Below, one piece after another: positions 1-7,965 of a DNA stretch of 64,000 bases. Position 1 is the stretch's first letter; each line of letters starts with the position of its first letter. The notes below the pieces were generated by a model, which did not search any database, was not told the DNA's origin, and saw only the letters and a program-made list of their open reading frames with translations. The position numbers and the translations under genes are program-made. The stretch comes from Phycisphaerae bacterium (GTDB taxonomy: Bacteria; Planctomycetota; Phycisphaerae; UBA1845; Fen-1342), in the NCBI GenBank assembly GCA_028277645.1, contig JANQFV010000022.1:16997-80996 (forward strand), in the 5' to 3' direction.

Positions 1-273
1 TGCATCGCATTCCTCCTGTGAGTGCGTGTCCGCAGCGGCTGTTTAATCGCAGCCCGCTCTCGCGCCAAGGAGGTTACCACACCCGACAAGCCGCGCGGCG
101 AGGCGGTTCCTTGTGCGCGCGCACGGCCACCGGGCTGACCCTGAGAACACCATTACACAAAACGCTCAGATCGCGGACGCTAATACGTCGGAAACACAAT
201 TATCGGCGACCTCTAACACTCTCACCATACACTCCGCCGGCATGAATCGGCTCAATCAGGACGCGCAGGGCGC

Positions 274-621
274 GTGTCGGCGATACTGAACGTGTCGACG
301 TCCACTGAGGCAAAGTTCGCCGTTTCTACTCCGCACGGCCTGAAGGTCGGCCATACCGACAGCAACGGCGATCCGGCGGCCGTGACCTATCCCCCTGGCA
401 TCAGCATCTCGGTCACCGGAGTGCTCGCAACCGGCGATCTGAATTGCAGCGGCAGCGTCGGCTTTGACGATATCAACCCTTTCGTAACCGCGCTGGTCGG
501 CGGCCCCGTGGCCTACGCCGCGGAGTATCCCGGCTGCAACTACTACAACGGTGACATCGACGGCGATGGAGAGGTCGGCTTCAGCGACATCAACCCGTTC
601 GTCGATTTGCTGATACCCTAA
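274..621 (+). CDS. C-terminal part of a secreted protein with a dockerin-like domain (5' end disrupted or frameshifted)
   Basis: The last ~60 residues hold two dockerin-like calcium-binding repeats, each with an Asp/Asn-rich loop followed by DINPFV (GDLNCSGSVGFDDINPFV, then GDIDGDGEVGFSDINPFV). The same module ends the M14 and M28 proteins of this window, so this is the end of a secreted or surface protein. The frame is open from 217 with no signal peptide. Just upstream a different frame (about 143-286) reads as plausible protein rich in Asn/Thr/Gln, ending ...NRLNQDAQG, so the real gene probably starts before the window and is broken by a frameshift near 262-275. The GTG at 274 is a placeholder start, not a supported one. 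Confidence 0.6.
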   Translation: MSAILNVSTSTEAKFAVSTPHGLKVGHTDSNGDPAAVTYPPGISISVTGVLATGDLNCSGSVGFDDINPFVTALVGGPVAYAAEYPGCNYYNGDIDGDGEVGFSDINPFVDLLIP

Positions 622-639
622 TCCACCCGCAACGTATGG

Positions 640-669
640 GCGGCGGCCGATCTACGGGTCGGCCGCCGC
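640..669. terminator. Hairpin between convergent genes, probable bidirectional terminator
   Basis: An 11-bp perfect inverted repeat (GCGGCGGCCGA at 640-650 and TCGGCCGCCGC at 659-669) with an 8-base loop lies between the dockerin-protein stop (621) and the end of the convergent regulator gene (682). There is no clear T-run on either side, so termination is inferred from position and stem strength. Confidence 0.5.
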
Positions 670-681
670 GTGCGATTCGCG

Positions 682-2316
682 TCAGTTCGTGATCGCCGTT
701 CCTGCGGAACCAACCGGCCGCAGTTGATGCATCTCTGCCAGCGAGCGTTCGACGCGCGCTTCCCAGGCTGGTCGCCGATCGCGGACGATCTGTGCAATCA
801 GTTGCGTGAACTGCGGGTCAAACTGCCGCCTCGCTTCCGCTTCGATGCGACTCACGGCTTCATCGATCGAGACGTGCGCACGATACGGTCGGTCACTGGT
901 CAAGGCGTCGAACGTCTCGGCGACGGACAGCAAGCGCGATCCGATCGGGATCGTCTCGCCTGCAAGGCCGAATGGATAACCCGTGCCGTCATAGCGTTCG
1001 CGCAAGTGCCGGATGATCAGGATCTCCGCCTCAAACGCGCGCAACGGCTCTAGGATCTTGCACGTGAGCATGGGAACCTGGCGCAATGTCGCCGCCTGCT
1101 TCGCCGTCAGCGGTGCGGTGCTCTGTAGAATGCTGTCTGGTACACCAACTTTCCCAAGGCTGTGCAGCATCGCCGCGTTCACCAATGCGGTCTGAAGCGG
1201 CAAGTCCCAGCCGGCAGCCTCAGCGAGCATGCCGGCGTAGTACGTCGTGTTGCGCGAGTGCCACGCGGTGTACGGGTCGCGTGCTTCGAGCGCTTGAATC
1301 AGCACCCACACGCTCTGCAGGCACATCTCCTTGGCCTGCAGACTTAACGAGAACACCTGCTTCTGAATCTCATCAATTTCGCTGTGCCGCAGGTCCTCCA
1401 GGCCCGGACGCGGCTGCGCATCGCACCGCATAACCTGGTTGCGCCCGCGGCGTTTTCCCACGTACAGCGCATGATCTGCAAGGTTGATCAGATCGCTCTC
1501 GGTCGACACGCCGGCCAGCGCACTCGACGCCACGCCGATCGTGACGGTCGCTTTCAGCGCCGGCTCACGCGGCACGCGCACGCGGTCCGCGATGGCTTGG
1601 CGAATGCGTTCTGCCAACTCCGTTGCTCGGCCCAACTCCGTTTCTGGGCAGATGACGGCGAATTCTTCACCCCCATAGCGCGACACGACGTCGCTGCTGC
1701 GCACCAGCCCTTCGATTGTTCGTGCGACCGCTTGCAGCACGTCGTTGCCGATCTCGTGACCGTACGTATCGTTGACGACCTTGAAATGATCGAGATCCAG
1801 CATAAGCAACGAGACCGTGCTGCCGTAGCGCAGCGCGCGCTGGAACTCCCGCGCCAGCACTTTCCGAAACTGCGCGTGATTTGACAGTCCGGTCAATCCA
1901 TCTGTAATCGCCGCCGCTCGTAACCGCTGCTGCAGCCGTGCGATCCGATGTCCGTTCCGCAAACGCGCGTCGAACTCCTCCATATCGAACGGCTTGCACA
2001 GGAAGTCATCTGCGCCCGCGTTCAGCGCAGCGTGCAATACGTCTCGGTCTTCTACCGCAGACACCAGAATCAGATAGGTGCCATCCAGTGGCGCAGTAGC
2101 GCGCACGTGTGCGCACAATTCGACTCCGCTTCCACCGCGCAGCTCCACGTTGCAGATAACCACGCCGGGTCGACGGTCTCTTATGAGTCTCAGCCCTGCT
2201 TCTGCATCAGCGGCTTCCACCACATCGTAGCCGCGTGTCCGTAAGCGCCGCCGCAACAGCGCGCGCTGCGCTGCATCGCCGTCGATCACGCAAACGTCAA
2301 CCTCGCGTGGGTACAT
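682..2316 (-). CDS. Response-regulator-like protein: degenerate REC, GGDEF diguanylate cyclase, degenerate HD-GYP
   Basis: Three domains are visible in about 544 residues. REC (about 5-120) keeps the acidic pair near residues 12-14 and the conserved Lys108 (CKPFD), but the phospho-acceptor position is Asn56 (ICNVELRGG). GGDEF (about 135-295) has an intact active motif GGEEF (215-219) and an RxxD inhibitory site (RSSD, 206-209) five residues before it, so c-di-GMP synthesis with product inhibition is likely. The C-terminal HD-GYP (about 325-510) keeps ERYDGTGYP and FDALTSDRPYR but the HD pair reads HS (HSLGK, 385-389). The start at ATG 2316 is preferred because GGAG lies 8 bases upstream; a GTG at 2325 is the alternative. 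Cytoplasmic. The gene ends convergently with the dockerin gene and follows the yjfB-like gene. Confidence 0.85.
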   Translation of the reverse strand: MYPREVDVCVIDGDAAQRALLRRRLRTRGYDVVEAADAEAGLRLIRDRRPGVVICNVELRGGSGVELCAHVRATAPLDGTYLILVSAVEDRDVLHAALNAGADDFLCKPFDMEEFDARLRNGHRIARLQQRLRAAAITDGLTGLSNHAQFRKVLAREFQRALRYGSTVSLLMLDLDHFKVVNDTYGHEIGNDVLQAVARTIEGLVRSSDVVSRYGGEEFAVICPETELGRATELAERIRQAIADRVRVPREPALKATVTIGVASSALAGVSTESDLINLADHALYVGKRRGRNQVMRCDAQPRPGLEDLRHSEIDEIQKQVFSLSLQAKEMCLQSVWVLIQALEARDPYTAWHSRNTTYYAGMLAEAAGWDLPLQTALVNAAMLHSLGKVGVPDSILQSTAPLTAKQAATLRQVPMLTCKILEPLRAFEAEILIIRHLRERYDGTGYPFGLAGETIPIGSRLLSVAETFDALTSDRPYRAHVSIDEAVSRIEAEARRQFDPQFTQLIAQIVRDRRPAWEARVERSLAEMHQLRPVGSAGTAITN

Positions 2317-2421
2317 TCCATCCACTCCACGACCACCGAGCCGCTCAGCAGTAACGTCAGGATGTGGGGACGTGGTCGCGTGCGCTCAACACCCGTCGCC
2401 GTGTCCCGGCTGCGCATTACG

Positions 2422-2628
2422 TCAGGCGTAGGTGTCCAATCTACCGGCGGCGCTCACACTGCCCATCGGCAGTTCGGCAACGGTCTCCGCCGCCTGCTGT
2501 ACGAGTTGCAGGGCTTGCTGCGACGTCCCTGTCTCGCGCGCAATCTGCACCATCCGCACGGCGAGCGCCATCTGCACCTGCGCCTGGTTCAGCGCCACGC
2601 TTGTGGCAGCCACACTCTCGACTCCCAT
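2422..2628 (-). CDS. YjfB-like putative motility protein
   Basis: A 68-residue helical, Gln/Ala-rich protein (AATSVALNQAQVQMALAVRM, then a Gln-rich helix) resembling the YjfB family, small proteins found in motile bacteria and of uncertain biochemical role. The family usually has about 55-65 residues. ATG 2628 is favoured over the upstream GTG 2634 because an AAGG sequence sits 5-6 bases before it. It lies 105 bases upstream of the c-di-GMP regulator on the same strand, which would fit a shared motility or c-di-GMP theme, but nothing else here concerns flagella. Confidence 0.6.
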   Translation of the reverse strand: MGVESVAATSVALNQAQVQMALAVRMVQIARETGTSQQALQLVQQAAETVAELPMGSVSAAGRLDTYA

Positions 2629-2865
2629 CTCCACCTTTCAAGCTATACAGTGCCTGTCGCTCGCGCGGCGTCTCCGAACCACGCCTGGACCGGTGCTGCT
2701 GAATGAAGTATGCAAATTGTCGGGGCCCGCGTGGCTGCGACAGGATGAGCATTTCGCCGTGCAACGTCCGGTATCACACCGCGCCGGGAGTTGCATCCGC
2801 GATGCACCCCGAGGATTTCCGCTTGGCGCCCGCCCACTCCTCCGTTACTGATCCCTGCTGCAACG

Positions 2866-3729
2866 ATGGGAACAGACAATCAGATGCACGCGCCACAAGC
2901 GACAACGCGACGGATAACGCTCGACCTGCTGTGCCAGATGAAATCCGCCGGCGAGAAATTCGCCATGCTCACCGCGTACGACTATCCGACCGCGGCGCTG
3001 GCGCAGGCCGCCGGCGTTCACGCGCTGCTGATCGGCGACTCGCTTGCCACGGTGATACTCGGACACGAAAGCACGCGCGAAGCCCCCTTCGAACTGATGC
3101 TCACGCTCGCCGAAGCCGTTCGCCGCGGCGCTCCGGATGTGTTCTTCGTCGGCGATATGCCGTACGAGTCCATCATCGATGACGACCGGGCACTGCTCGC
3201 CGCGCGGCGTTATCGGGACGAGGCCGGCTGTGATGCCGTCAAATTCGAAGCCCAACCCGACCACGACGAGCTCATCGAGCGCATAGCGTCCGCTGGCATC
3301 ACGACCATCGCCCACCTCGGCTTGCAGCCGCAACAGGTATTGTCCCCAGAGGGCTATCGCGCGCAAGCTCGCGACGCGGGTAGCGTGGAGGCACTCGTCA
3401 CGCGGGCGCGCAGCGCCGTATCATCAGGCGCGGCGATGCTCCTGTTGGAAGCGATCCCCAACGAGGCCGCGCAAGCTGTGATCGACGCGGTGCCCGTACC
3501 GGTTATCGGCTGCGGCGCGGGTCCCGCGTGCGACGGCCACGTGCTGGTGACCCAGGACATGCTCGGCCTCGGCGCGGCGCGCCCTCCGAAGTTCGTCCCG
3601 CGGCACGCGGAGCTCGGACGCGCGGTCGCCGAGGTATTGCGACGATACGTCACCGACATCGAAAGCGGTCGCTACCCCGCCCCGGAGCACGTATACCCCA
3701 TGCGCGCCACCACCGCGAAACGCGACTGA
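2866..3729 (+). CDS. panB: 3-methyl-2-oxobutanoate hydroxymethyltransferase (PanB)
   Basis: PanB transfers a hydroxymethyl group from 5,10-methylene-tetrahydrofolate to 2-oxoisovalerate, giving ketopantoate, the first committed step of pantothenate and CoA synthesis in the cytoplasm. Family signatures are present: FAMLTAYDY near the N-terminus, the Mg-binding VGD-type motif as IGDSLA, the GHESTREAPFE stretch, a second metal Asp in FFVGDMPYES, the catalytic Glu in LLLEAIP, and IGCGAGPACDG. About 287 residues, slightly longer than typical. ATG 2866 or ATG 2884 is likely; the open frame extends to 2791 but that part is unlike PanB. First gene of a probable same-strand run through 6247. panC and panD are not in the window. 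Confidence 0.92.
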   Translation: MGTDNQMHAPQATTRRITLDLLCQMKSAGEKFAMLTAYDYPTAALAQAAGVHALLIGDSLATVILGHESTREAPFELMLTLAEAVRRGAPDVFFVGDMPYESIIDDDRALLAARRYRDEAGCDAVKFEAQPDHDELIERIASAGITTIAHLGLQPQQVLSPEGYRAQARDAGSVEALVTRARSAVSSGAAMLLLEAIPNEAAQAVIDAVPVPVIGCGAGPACDGHVLVTQDMLGLGAARPPKFVPRHAELGRAVAEVLRRYVTDIESGRYPAPEHVYPMRATTAKRD

Positions 3730-3821
3730 GCACACGCAGCCACGAAATCGTACGGCCGGTTGTCGCCCCGTCTCCCCGCTCATAGACTGCACCGTGGACC
3801 CCATTCCGAACGGAGGCCACT

Positions 3822-4151
3822 ATGATCTTTGGGGAAGAAGAGGAGAACGGATTCATGGACCAGCCACAACAGCCGCGCCAAGTGCGGTTTGACATCAGCC
3901 AGATGGAAACCGTGTACGCGAACTTCTTCGCGCTGGCAGGCTCCACCGACGAGCTGGTCGTCTACCTCGGTGCGAACTCACCGCTGCCGAACATGCCCCA
4001 GCCCGTCCTGCGCGTGTCGCACCGCCTGATGCTGACGCCGCCCAACGCCAAGCGGTTGATGATCGCGCTCCAGCAAGCGGTCAAAACGCACGAGGATCGT
4101 TTCGGCCCCATCGAATTGCCACCGCAACAACGACCCGATCAGCACCCGTAA
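3822..4151 (+). CDS. DUF3467 domain protein
   Basis: A 109-residue soluble protein matching the DUF3467 pattern: an N-terminal strand VRFDISQMETVYANFFAL, a middle section with the hallmark RVSHRLMLTPPNAKRLM, and a helix ending in EDRFGPIE. Function of the family is unknown; it is common in Planctomycetota and other bacteria. The start at 3822 is supported by GGAGG at 3812-3816, five bases upstream. It sits between panB and the permease gene, 21 bases before the latter, so co-transcription with the permease is likely. Confidence 0.85.
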   Translation: MIFGEEEENGFMDQPQQPRQVRFDISQMETVYANFFALAGSTDELVVYLGANSPLPNMPQPVLRVSHRLMLTPPNAKRLMIALQQAVKTHEDRFGPIELPPQQRPDQHP

Positions 4152-4172
4152 CGCAAAGCGAATCCCTCGGCC

Positions 4173-5480
4173 ATGCTCCTCCGCACGCTGCTGTCTCGCG
4201 AGCTTTTCGGTCTCGGTCTTCGCGATCTGCGCGCTCACAAGCTGCGGTCGCTGCTCACCGCGCTCGGTGTGATCTTCGGCGTCGCTGCCGTGATCTGCAT
4301 GTTGAGCATCGGCGAAGGTGCTTCCGCGGAACAGCTACAGCAGATTCAGTTGCTCGGCAGCCAGAACATCATCCTGCGCAGCGTGGAGCCACCCAAGTCG
4401 CAGGAGGTCAGCCAGGGCCAGGAAGCGATCAAGAAGTACGGTCTCACGGAGGACGACGTAGATCGCCTGTCCGGGCTTCCCCACGTCGCCGAGATCGTCC
4501 AGATGCGCGACGTCGCCAACAACCTCGTCCATGGCTCGCGCCAGTTCGACGGCGCCGTGCTCGGCATCACCGACAACTTCTTCGACGTCGTCAACGTCCA
4601 GGTCAGCCGTGGTCGCCCGTTGGTCTCGGCGGACGAAGAACGCCGCAGCAAAGTCTGCGTCATCGGCCACGAAGTCGCCCGCACGCTGTTTCCGAACGAC
4701 GAGCCCCTGAATCGCACACTGACCGTCCGCAGCTATTCCAGCGGCTCTATCCCCTACACCATCGTCGGCATCCTGGGCGAGGTGCTCACCGCCGGCAATC
4801 CGGCCAAGGGCCTCGCCGCCCGTAACATCAACCGCGACGTCTACATCCCGCTGTCCTCCGCCGACCTGCGCTACGGCAGCATCAAGGTCACGCGCTCGGG
4901 CCTGAACCGCGAGGCCAAGGAAGTCCAGTACAGCGACATCTACGTGCACGTCGAACCACAAGAGAAAGTTCTGCCAGTCTCGCGCCTCGTCAGCCGCGTG
5001 CTCGACTACCAGCGCAAGGACCAGGACTTCACCGTCACCGTTCCGCTCGAGCTCCTCCAGCAGGCCGAGCAGGCCAAGCGCACCTGGCAAATTGTGCTCG
5101 GCAGTATCGCTGGCATCTCGCTGCTCGTCGGCGGCATCGGCATCATGAACATCATGCTCGCGTCCGTCACCGAGCGCACCCGCGAGATCGGCATCCGCCG
5201 CGCCCTGGGCGCCAAGCGCTACCACATCACCGCCCAGTTTCTGATTCAGACGTTGATCCTCAGCATTCTGGGCGGCGTCATCGGCATCGCACTCGGCATC
5301 GGTCTTGCCCGTATCGTCACGTGGTACGCCGAGTGGCAGACGATCATCCCAGTCTGGGGCGTCATCCTGAGCTTCGGCGTGTCGGCGCTGGTGGGCATCG
5401 TGTTCGGCCTCTATCCCGCGCGCGCCGCTGCCTACCTGGATCCGATCGAGGCCCTCAACTCGACGACTCGCAACGCGTGA
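4173..5480 (+). CDS. MacB/FtsX-type ABC transporter permease
   Basis: A 435-residue inner-membrane protein with the MacB/LolC layout: one N-terminal membrane helix (about 25-45, LRSLLTALGVIFGVAAVICM), a large periplasmic MacB_PCD domain (about 50-290), then three C-terminal helices in the FtsX domain, beginning near residue 308 with GISLLVGGIGIMNIM followed by SVTERTREIGIRRALGA, a very typical signature. Such permeases work with a separate ATPase and often a periplasmic adaptor to move lipoproteins, peptides or macrolides; neither partner is adjacent, so the substrate is unknown. The stop overlaps the GTG of the next gene by 4 bases (GTGA), indicating translational coupling. Confidence 0.88.
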   Translation: MLLRTLLSRELFGLGLRDLRAHKLRSLLTALGVIFGVAAVICMLSIGEGASAEQLQQIQLLGSQNIILRSVEPPKSQEVSQGQEAIKKYGLTEDDVDRLSGLPHVAEIVQMRDVANNLVHGSRQFDGAVLGITDNFFDVVNVQVSRGRPLVSADEERRSKVCVIGHEVARTLFPNDEPLNRTLTVRSYSSGSIPYTIVGILGEVLTAGNPAKGLAARNINRDVYIPLSSADLRYGSIKVTRSGLNREAKEVQYSDIYVHVEPQEKVLPVSRLVSRVLDYQRKDQDFTVTVPLELLQQAEQAKRTWQIVLGSIAGISLLVGGIGIMNIMLASVTERTREIGIRRALGAKRYHITAQFLIQTLILSILGGVIGIALGIGLARIVTWYAEWQTIIPVWGVILSFGVSALVGIVFGLYPARAAAYLDPIEALNSTTRNA

Positions 5481-6247
5481 CCTCCGCCGCTTCCCCAACA
5501 CCTGGCAGCCGCGTGCTGCAAGTTTATCGCGACCCGCCGCTGGACGGGCCGACGAATATGGCCCGCGACGAACACCTGCTGCACGCCGAACACGCCCGCC
5601 CCGCGACGATCCGCATTTACGCCTGGACGCCGCCCACCATCAGCCTGGGCTATTTCCAGCGTTCGGCCGAGCTCGCCCAACTGCCCGAAGACGTCCGCGA
5701 CCTTGCCATCGTGCGGCGTATCACCGGCGGCGGCGCGATTCTGCACGACCGCGAGGTGACGTACTGCCTGGTGCTCGACGACTCCGTGCCGCACACGCAC
5801 CAATCGCCGACCGAGCTGTACCGCGTCGTACACGAATGCTGGCGCGACGCCGTGGCGGCAGACGGTCCGCGCAGCGAGCTCGCCCCCGACAGCTTTCCCA
5901 TACCGACGCCGCGGACGGGGCCGTTCTTCTGTTTCGAAAAACCCGGACGCACGGACTTGATTATCGGCCCGGACAAACTGCTCGGCAGCGCGCAGCGCCG
6001 GCTGCCCGACCGCGTCCTGCAACACGGCTCGTTGTTACTCGGCCAGCGTTACAAGTCACACCCAGGAGTCGACCTCCACGAGCCCGCGGCCGAAACAGTA
6101 GAGCAGTGGATCACCGATTTCCTCTCGCGGCTGTCCGCGGAACTCGACCTCCCCTGCCACGCACGCGATTGGGCTGACGAGCAGCTCGCAGACGTAGCCC
6201 ACCGCCGCCGGCAATACGCCGACCCCGATTGGACCAACCGAAGGTAG
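5477..6247 (+). CDS. Lipoate/octanoate ligase-family protein, LipM-like octanoyltransferase
   Basis: A BPL/LplA/LipB-fold protein of about 256 residues. Motifs: GPTNMARDEHLL near the N-terminus, RRITGGGAILHD (about 80-91) for acyl-adenylate or acyl-thioester binding, and PDKLLGSAQRR with the conserved Lys167. A Cys152 (FFCFEKPG) sits where LipM octanoyltransferases carry their acyl-thioester Cys, so transfer of octanoate from acyl-carrier protein to GcvH or E2 domains fits better than ATP-dependent lipoate ligation. This assignment is inferred. GTG 5477 overlaps the permease stop (GTGA). The TAG stop is the first part of a palindromic repeat (GTAGCGG...), so the C-terminus may have been reset by the repeat. 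Confidence 0.75.
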   Translation: MTSAASPTPGSRVLQVYRDPPLDGPTNMARDEHLLHAEHARPATIRIYAWTPPTISLGYFQRSAELAQLPEDVRDLAIVRRITGGGAILHDREVTYCLVLDDSVPHTHQSPTELYRVVHECWRDAVAADGPRSELAPDSFPIPTPRTGPFFCFEKPGRTDLIIGPDKLLGSAQRRLPDRVLQHGSLLLGQRYKSHPGVDLHEPAAETVEQWITDFLSRLSAELDLPCHARDWADEQLADVAHRRRQYADPDWTNRR

Positions 6248-6396
6248 CGGCCGACCTCCCGGTCGGCCGTTGACCGCGCAAGTGTGCCACTGCTGTGTCA
6301 GCAGTGGCCTTCGAGGAACAAGGAGCACTGCTCGTAGAGCAGTGGCACATCGGGCGCGACTGGCATGCTCCGTCCGGCCGGGAGGCCGGACGCTAC
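6244..6396. repeat. Cluster of palindromic repeats between convergent genes
   Basis: The whole interval between two convergent genes is made of inverted repeats. At 6244-6270 GTAGCGG is followed by a CCGACC/GGTCGG palindrome. At 6287-6307 CCACTGCT/AGCAGTGG forms a hairpin, repeated near 6325-6345 as CACTGCT/AGCAGTG, and the outer arms 6284-6294 and 6338-6348 pair as well. At 6372-6396 a GTCCGGCC/GGCCGGAC palindrome ends in CGCTAC, the reverse of GTAGCG. The TAG inside GTAGCG is the stop codon of the upstream gene, and its mirror is the stop codon of ruvB. The stems may also terminate transcription. Confidence 0.8.
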
Positions 6397-7424
6397 TCAA
6401 ACAACTCCGCCTGATCCGACGCCTGCCACTTCGACGGCGTCATCCCCAGGTGCGCGTACGCCGCCGGCCGCGCCGCCCTTCCCCGCGGCGTACGAATCAC
6501 GAACCCGATCTGCAGCAGGTACGGCTCGACCACGTCTTCGAGCGTGTCGCGTTCGTGGCCCATTGTCGCCGCGATCGCCTCGACGCCGGCCGGCCCGCCG
6601 TCGTAATGCTCGATCAGCGAGCGCAGATACGCTCGGTCCAGCTCGTCCAGACCCAGTGCGTCGATCTGCAGAATCTCCAACGCCGCATCGACCACGCTCG
6701 GCGTCAGCACGCCGTCGCCGCGGACGTCTGCGTAGTCCCGCACCCGCCGCAGCAACCGATTCACAATCCGCGGCGTAGCCCGCGAGCGCGACGCCAGTCG
6801 CTCGAGGGCGGCGTCCTCGAACTGCACGCCGAGCAGATGTGCGCTGCGTTCGACGATGCGCTGCAATTCGTCGTCGGTGTAGTACTGGAGGTGCAGCAGC
6901 AGACCAAACCGGTCGCGCAATGCCGCCGACAGCAGTCCAGCTCGCGTGGTCGCGCCGACCAGCGTGAAGCGCTTCAGCGCGAAGTTGACCGTGCGGCCGC
7001 CGATGCCCGACTCGGTCGTGTAGTCGACGCGAAAGTCCTCGAGCGCGGGATAGAGGAACTCCTCGACGACCTTCGCCAGCCGGTGGATCTCGTCGATGAA
7101 CAGCACGTCGCCGGTGTCCATCTGCGTGAGCATCATCATCAGGTCGCCCTGCCGGGCGATCGCGGGCCCGCTGGTCTGCCGCACGGTGACGCCCATCTCG
7201 TTGGCGATGACGTTCGCGAGCGTGGTTTTGCCCAGTCCCGGCGGACCGTCGAGCAGCACGTGGTCTAGCGGCTCGTCGCGTTTGCGGGCGGCCTCGAGCG
7301 CGATGCGCAACTGCTCGCGCACCTGCGTCTGCCCGATGCACTCATCGAGCCGCTGCGGCCGCAGCGAAGTCAGAAACCGCTCCTCATCCGGCACCGGCTG
7401 CGAAAATGTCCGTTCGATCGACAT
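6393..7424 (-). CDS. ruvB: Holliday junction branch migration ATPase RuvB
   Basis: RuvB is the hexameric AAA+ motor that drives branch migration at Holliday junctions with RuvA. The 343-residue protein has SLRPQRLDECIGQ, Walker A GPPGLGKT (60-67), Walker B FIDEIHRL (Asp111-Glu112), sensor-1 LVGATTRAGLLSAALRDRFG, and the C-terminal winged-helix domain with GGPAGVEAIAATMG and RTPRGR. ATG 7424 is chosen because it gives the family length; the open frame runs on to 7607 only through a palindromic repeat. It is 1.7 kb downstream of ruvA on the same strand, an unusual gap in a ruvCAB arrangement. Its TAG stop lies inside a palindromic repeat. Confidence 0.95.
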   Translation of the reverse strand: MSIERTFSQPVPDEERFLTSLRPQRLDECIGQTQVREQLRIALEAARKRDEPLDHVLLDGPPGLGKTTLANVIANEMGVTVRQTSGPAIARQGDLMMMLTQMDTGDVLFIDEIHRLAKVVEEFLYPALEDFRVDYTTESGIGGRTVNFALKRFTLVGATTRAGLLSAALRDRFGLLLHLQYYTDDELQRIVERSAHLLGVQFEDAALERLASRSRATPRIVNRLLRRVRDYADVRGDGVLTPSVVDAALEILQIDALGLDELDRAYLRSLIEHYDGGPAGVEAIAATMGHERDTLEDVVEPYLLQIGFVIRTPRGRAARPAAYAHLGMTPSKWQASDQAELFE

Positions 7425-7494
7425 GCAGACCCCAGCGTACACGTCACAAGCCTCGCCGCAAAGCGCGGCGGTGCGAGAACGTGGAGCGTCCGTC

Positions 7495-7537
7495 TTACCC
7501 CTCTCCCCCGGCGGGGGAGAGGCTGGGAGAGGGGGCG
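7495..7537. repeat. C-rich/G-rich dispersed palindrome
   Basis: CTCTCCCCC and GGGGGAGAG arms around CGGC, followed by GCTGGGAGAGGGGG. It belongs to the same family as the copies near 22525, 23376, 46012 and 62543, which share the layout CCCTCCC-GGGAGGG-GCTGGGGGAGGG. Confidence 0.75.
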
Positions 7538-7544
7538 AAAACAC

Positions 7545-7650
7545 GTAGCGTCGCCCCCCCGCGGGCGACGTTTTCGGTGAAACTGACGAAGTCTCCCGCA
7601 GTACCACCGACGTCGCACGACCAACGTCGGCCGCAGGGGGCCGACGCTAC
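7545..7650. repeat. Two oppositely oriented GTAGCG palindromes
   Basis: Copy one, 7545-7570: GTAGCG, then a CGTCGCCC/GGGCGACG stem. Copy two, 7624-7650: a CGTCGGCC/GGCCGACG stem followed by CGCTAC, that is, the same element inverted. Related copies lie at 6244, 6372, 53760 and 63941. Confidence 0.7.
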
Positions 7651-7848
7651 GCGCGCCGGCACGATTCACCTGAACACGGACGTACGAGTGCACATAGGAG
7701 AGGGGGCAGGCCACGTACCGGCGTGATACGATGGTACGCAGGAGGACGACGTTACAGACCGGCATCACCGGCCCGCGATCGCCGGTGGGTCCTTGCTGAC
7801 TGCCCCCTTCGTGCCGTGCGTACGCGTAGCAACTAGGAAACGGGTGCC

Positions 7849-7965
7849 ATGACTCGACTTGCGTCACTGAGTCTTATCTGTGTGCTGCTGAATGGGTGCC
7901 AGCAAGACGCACCTGTTCGCGGACGCGTAGCGAATCTGGATCAGTTCGCCATGTATTCGGAATAA
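7849..7965 (+). pseudogene. Short lipoprotein-like reading frame, probably truncated by a repeat element
   Basis: An ATG at 7849 opens a 38-codon frame that begins like a lipoprotein signal peptide: MTRLASLSLICVLLNGC, with a lipobox-like LNGC, then QQDAPVRGRVANLDQF. The stop falls in the first bases of the hairpin repeat that begins at about 7959. The simplest reading is a lipoprotein gene cut off by insertion of the repeat. It is too short to track its family. Confidence 0.4.

Larger units (their letters stand above)
7425..7848. other. Intergenic region rich in palindromic repeats, no supported gene
   Basis: No convincing gene was seen in this 424-base stretch upstream of ruvB. It holds three palindromes: 7495-7537 (CTCTCCCCC/GGGGGAGAG followed by a G-rich tail), 7545-7570 (GTAGCGTCGCCC/GGGCGACG) and 7624-7650 (CGTCGGCC/GGCCGACG, ending CGCTAC). 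Open frames here have no ribosome binding site and read mostly through the repeats. Confidence 0.6.

Noticed and set aside
4335..5501. A 388-codon minus-strand frame, Asp/Ala-rich, opposite the FtsX-type permease
   Set aside because: Composition is that of antisense to a membrane protein gene and there is no start signal.
6270..7268. A 332-codon plus-strand frame opposite ruvB
   Set aside because: ruvB is unmistakable on the minus strand; the other frame is a high-GC shadow.
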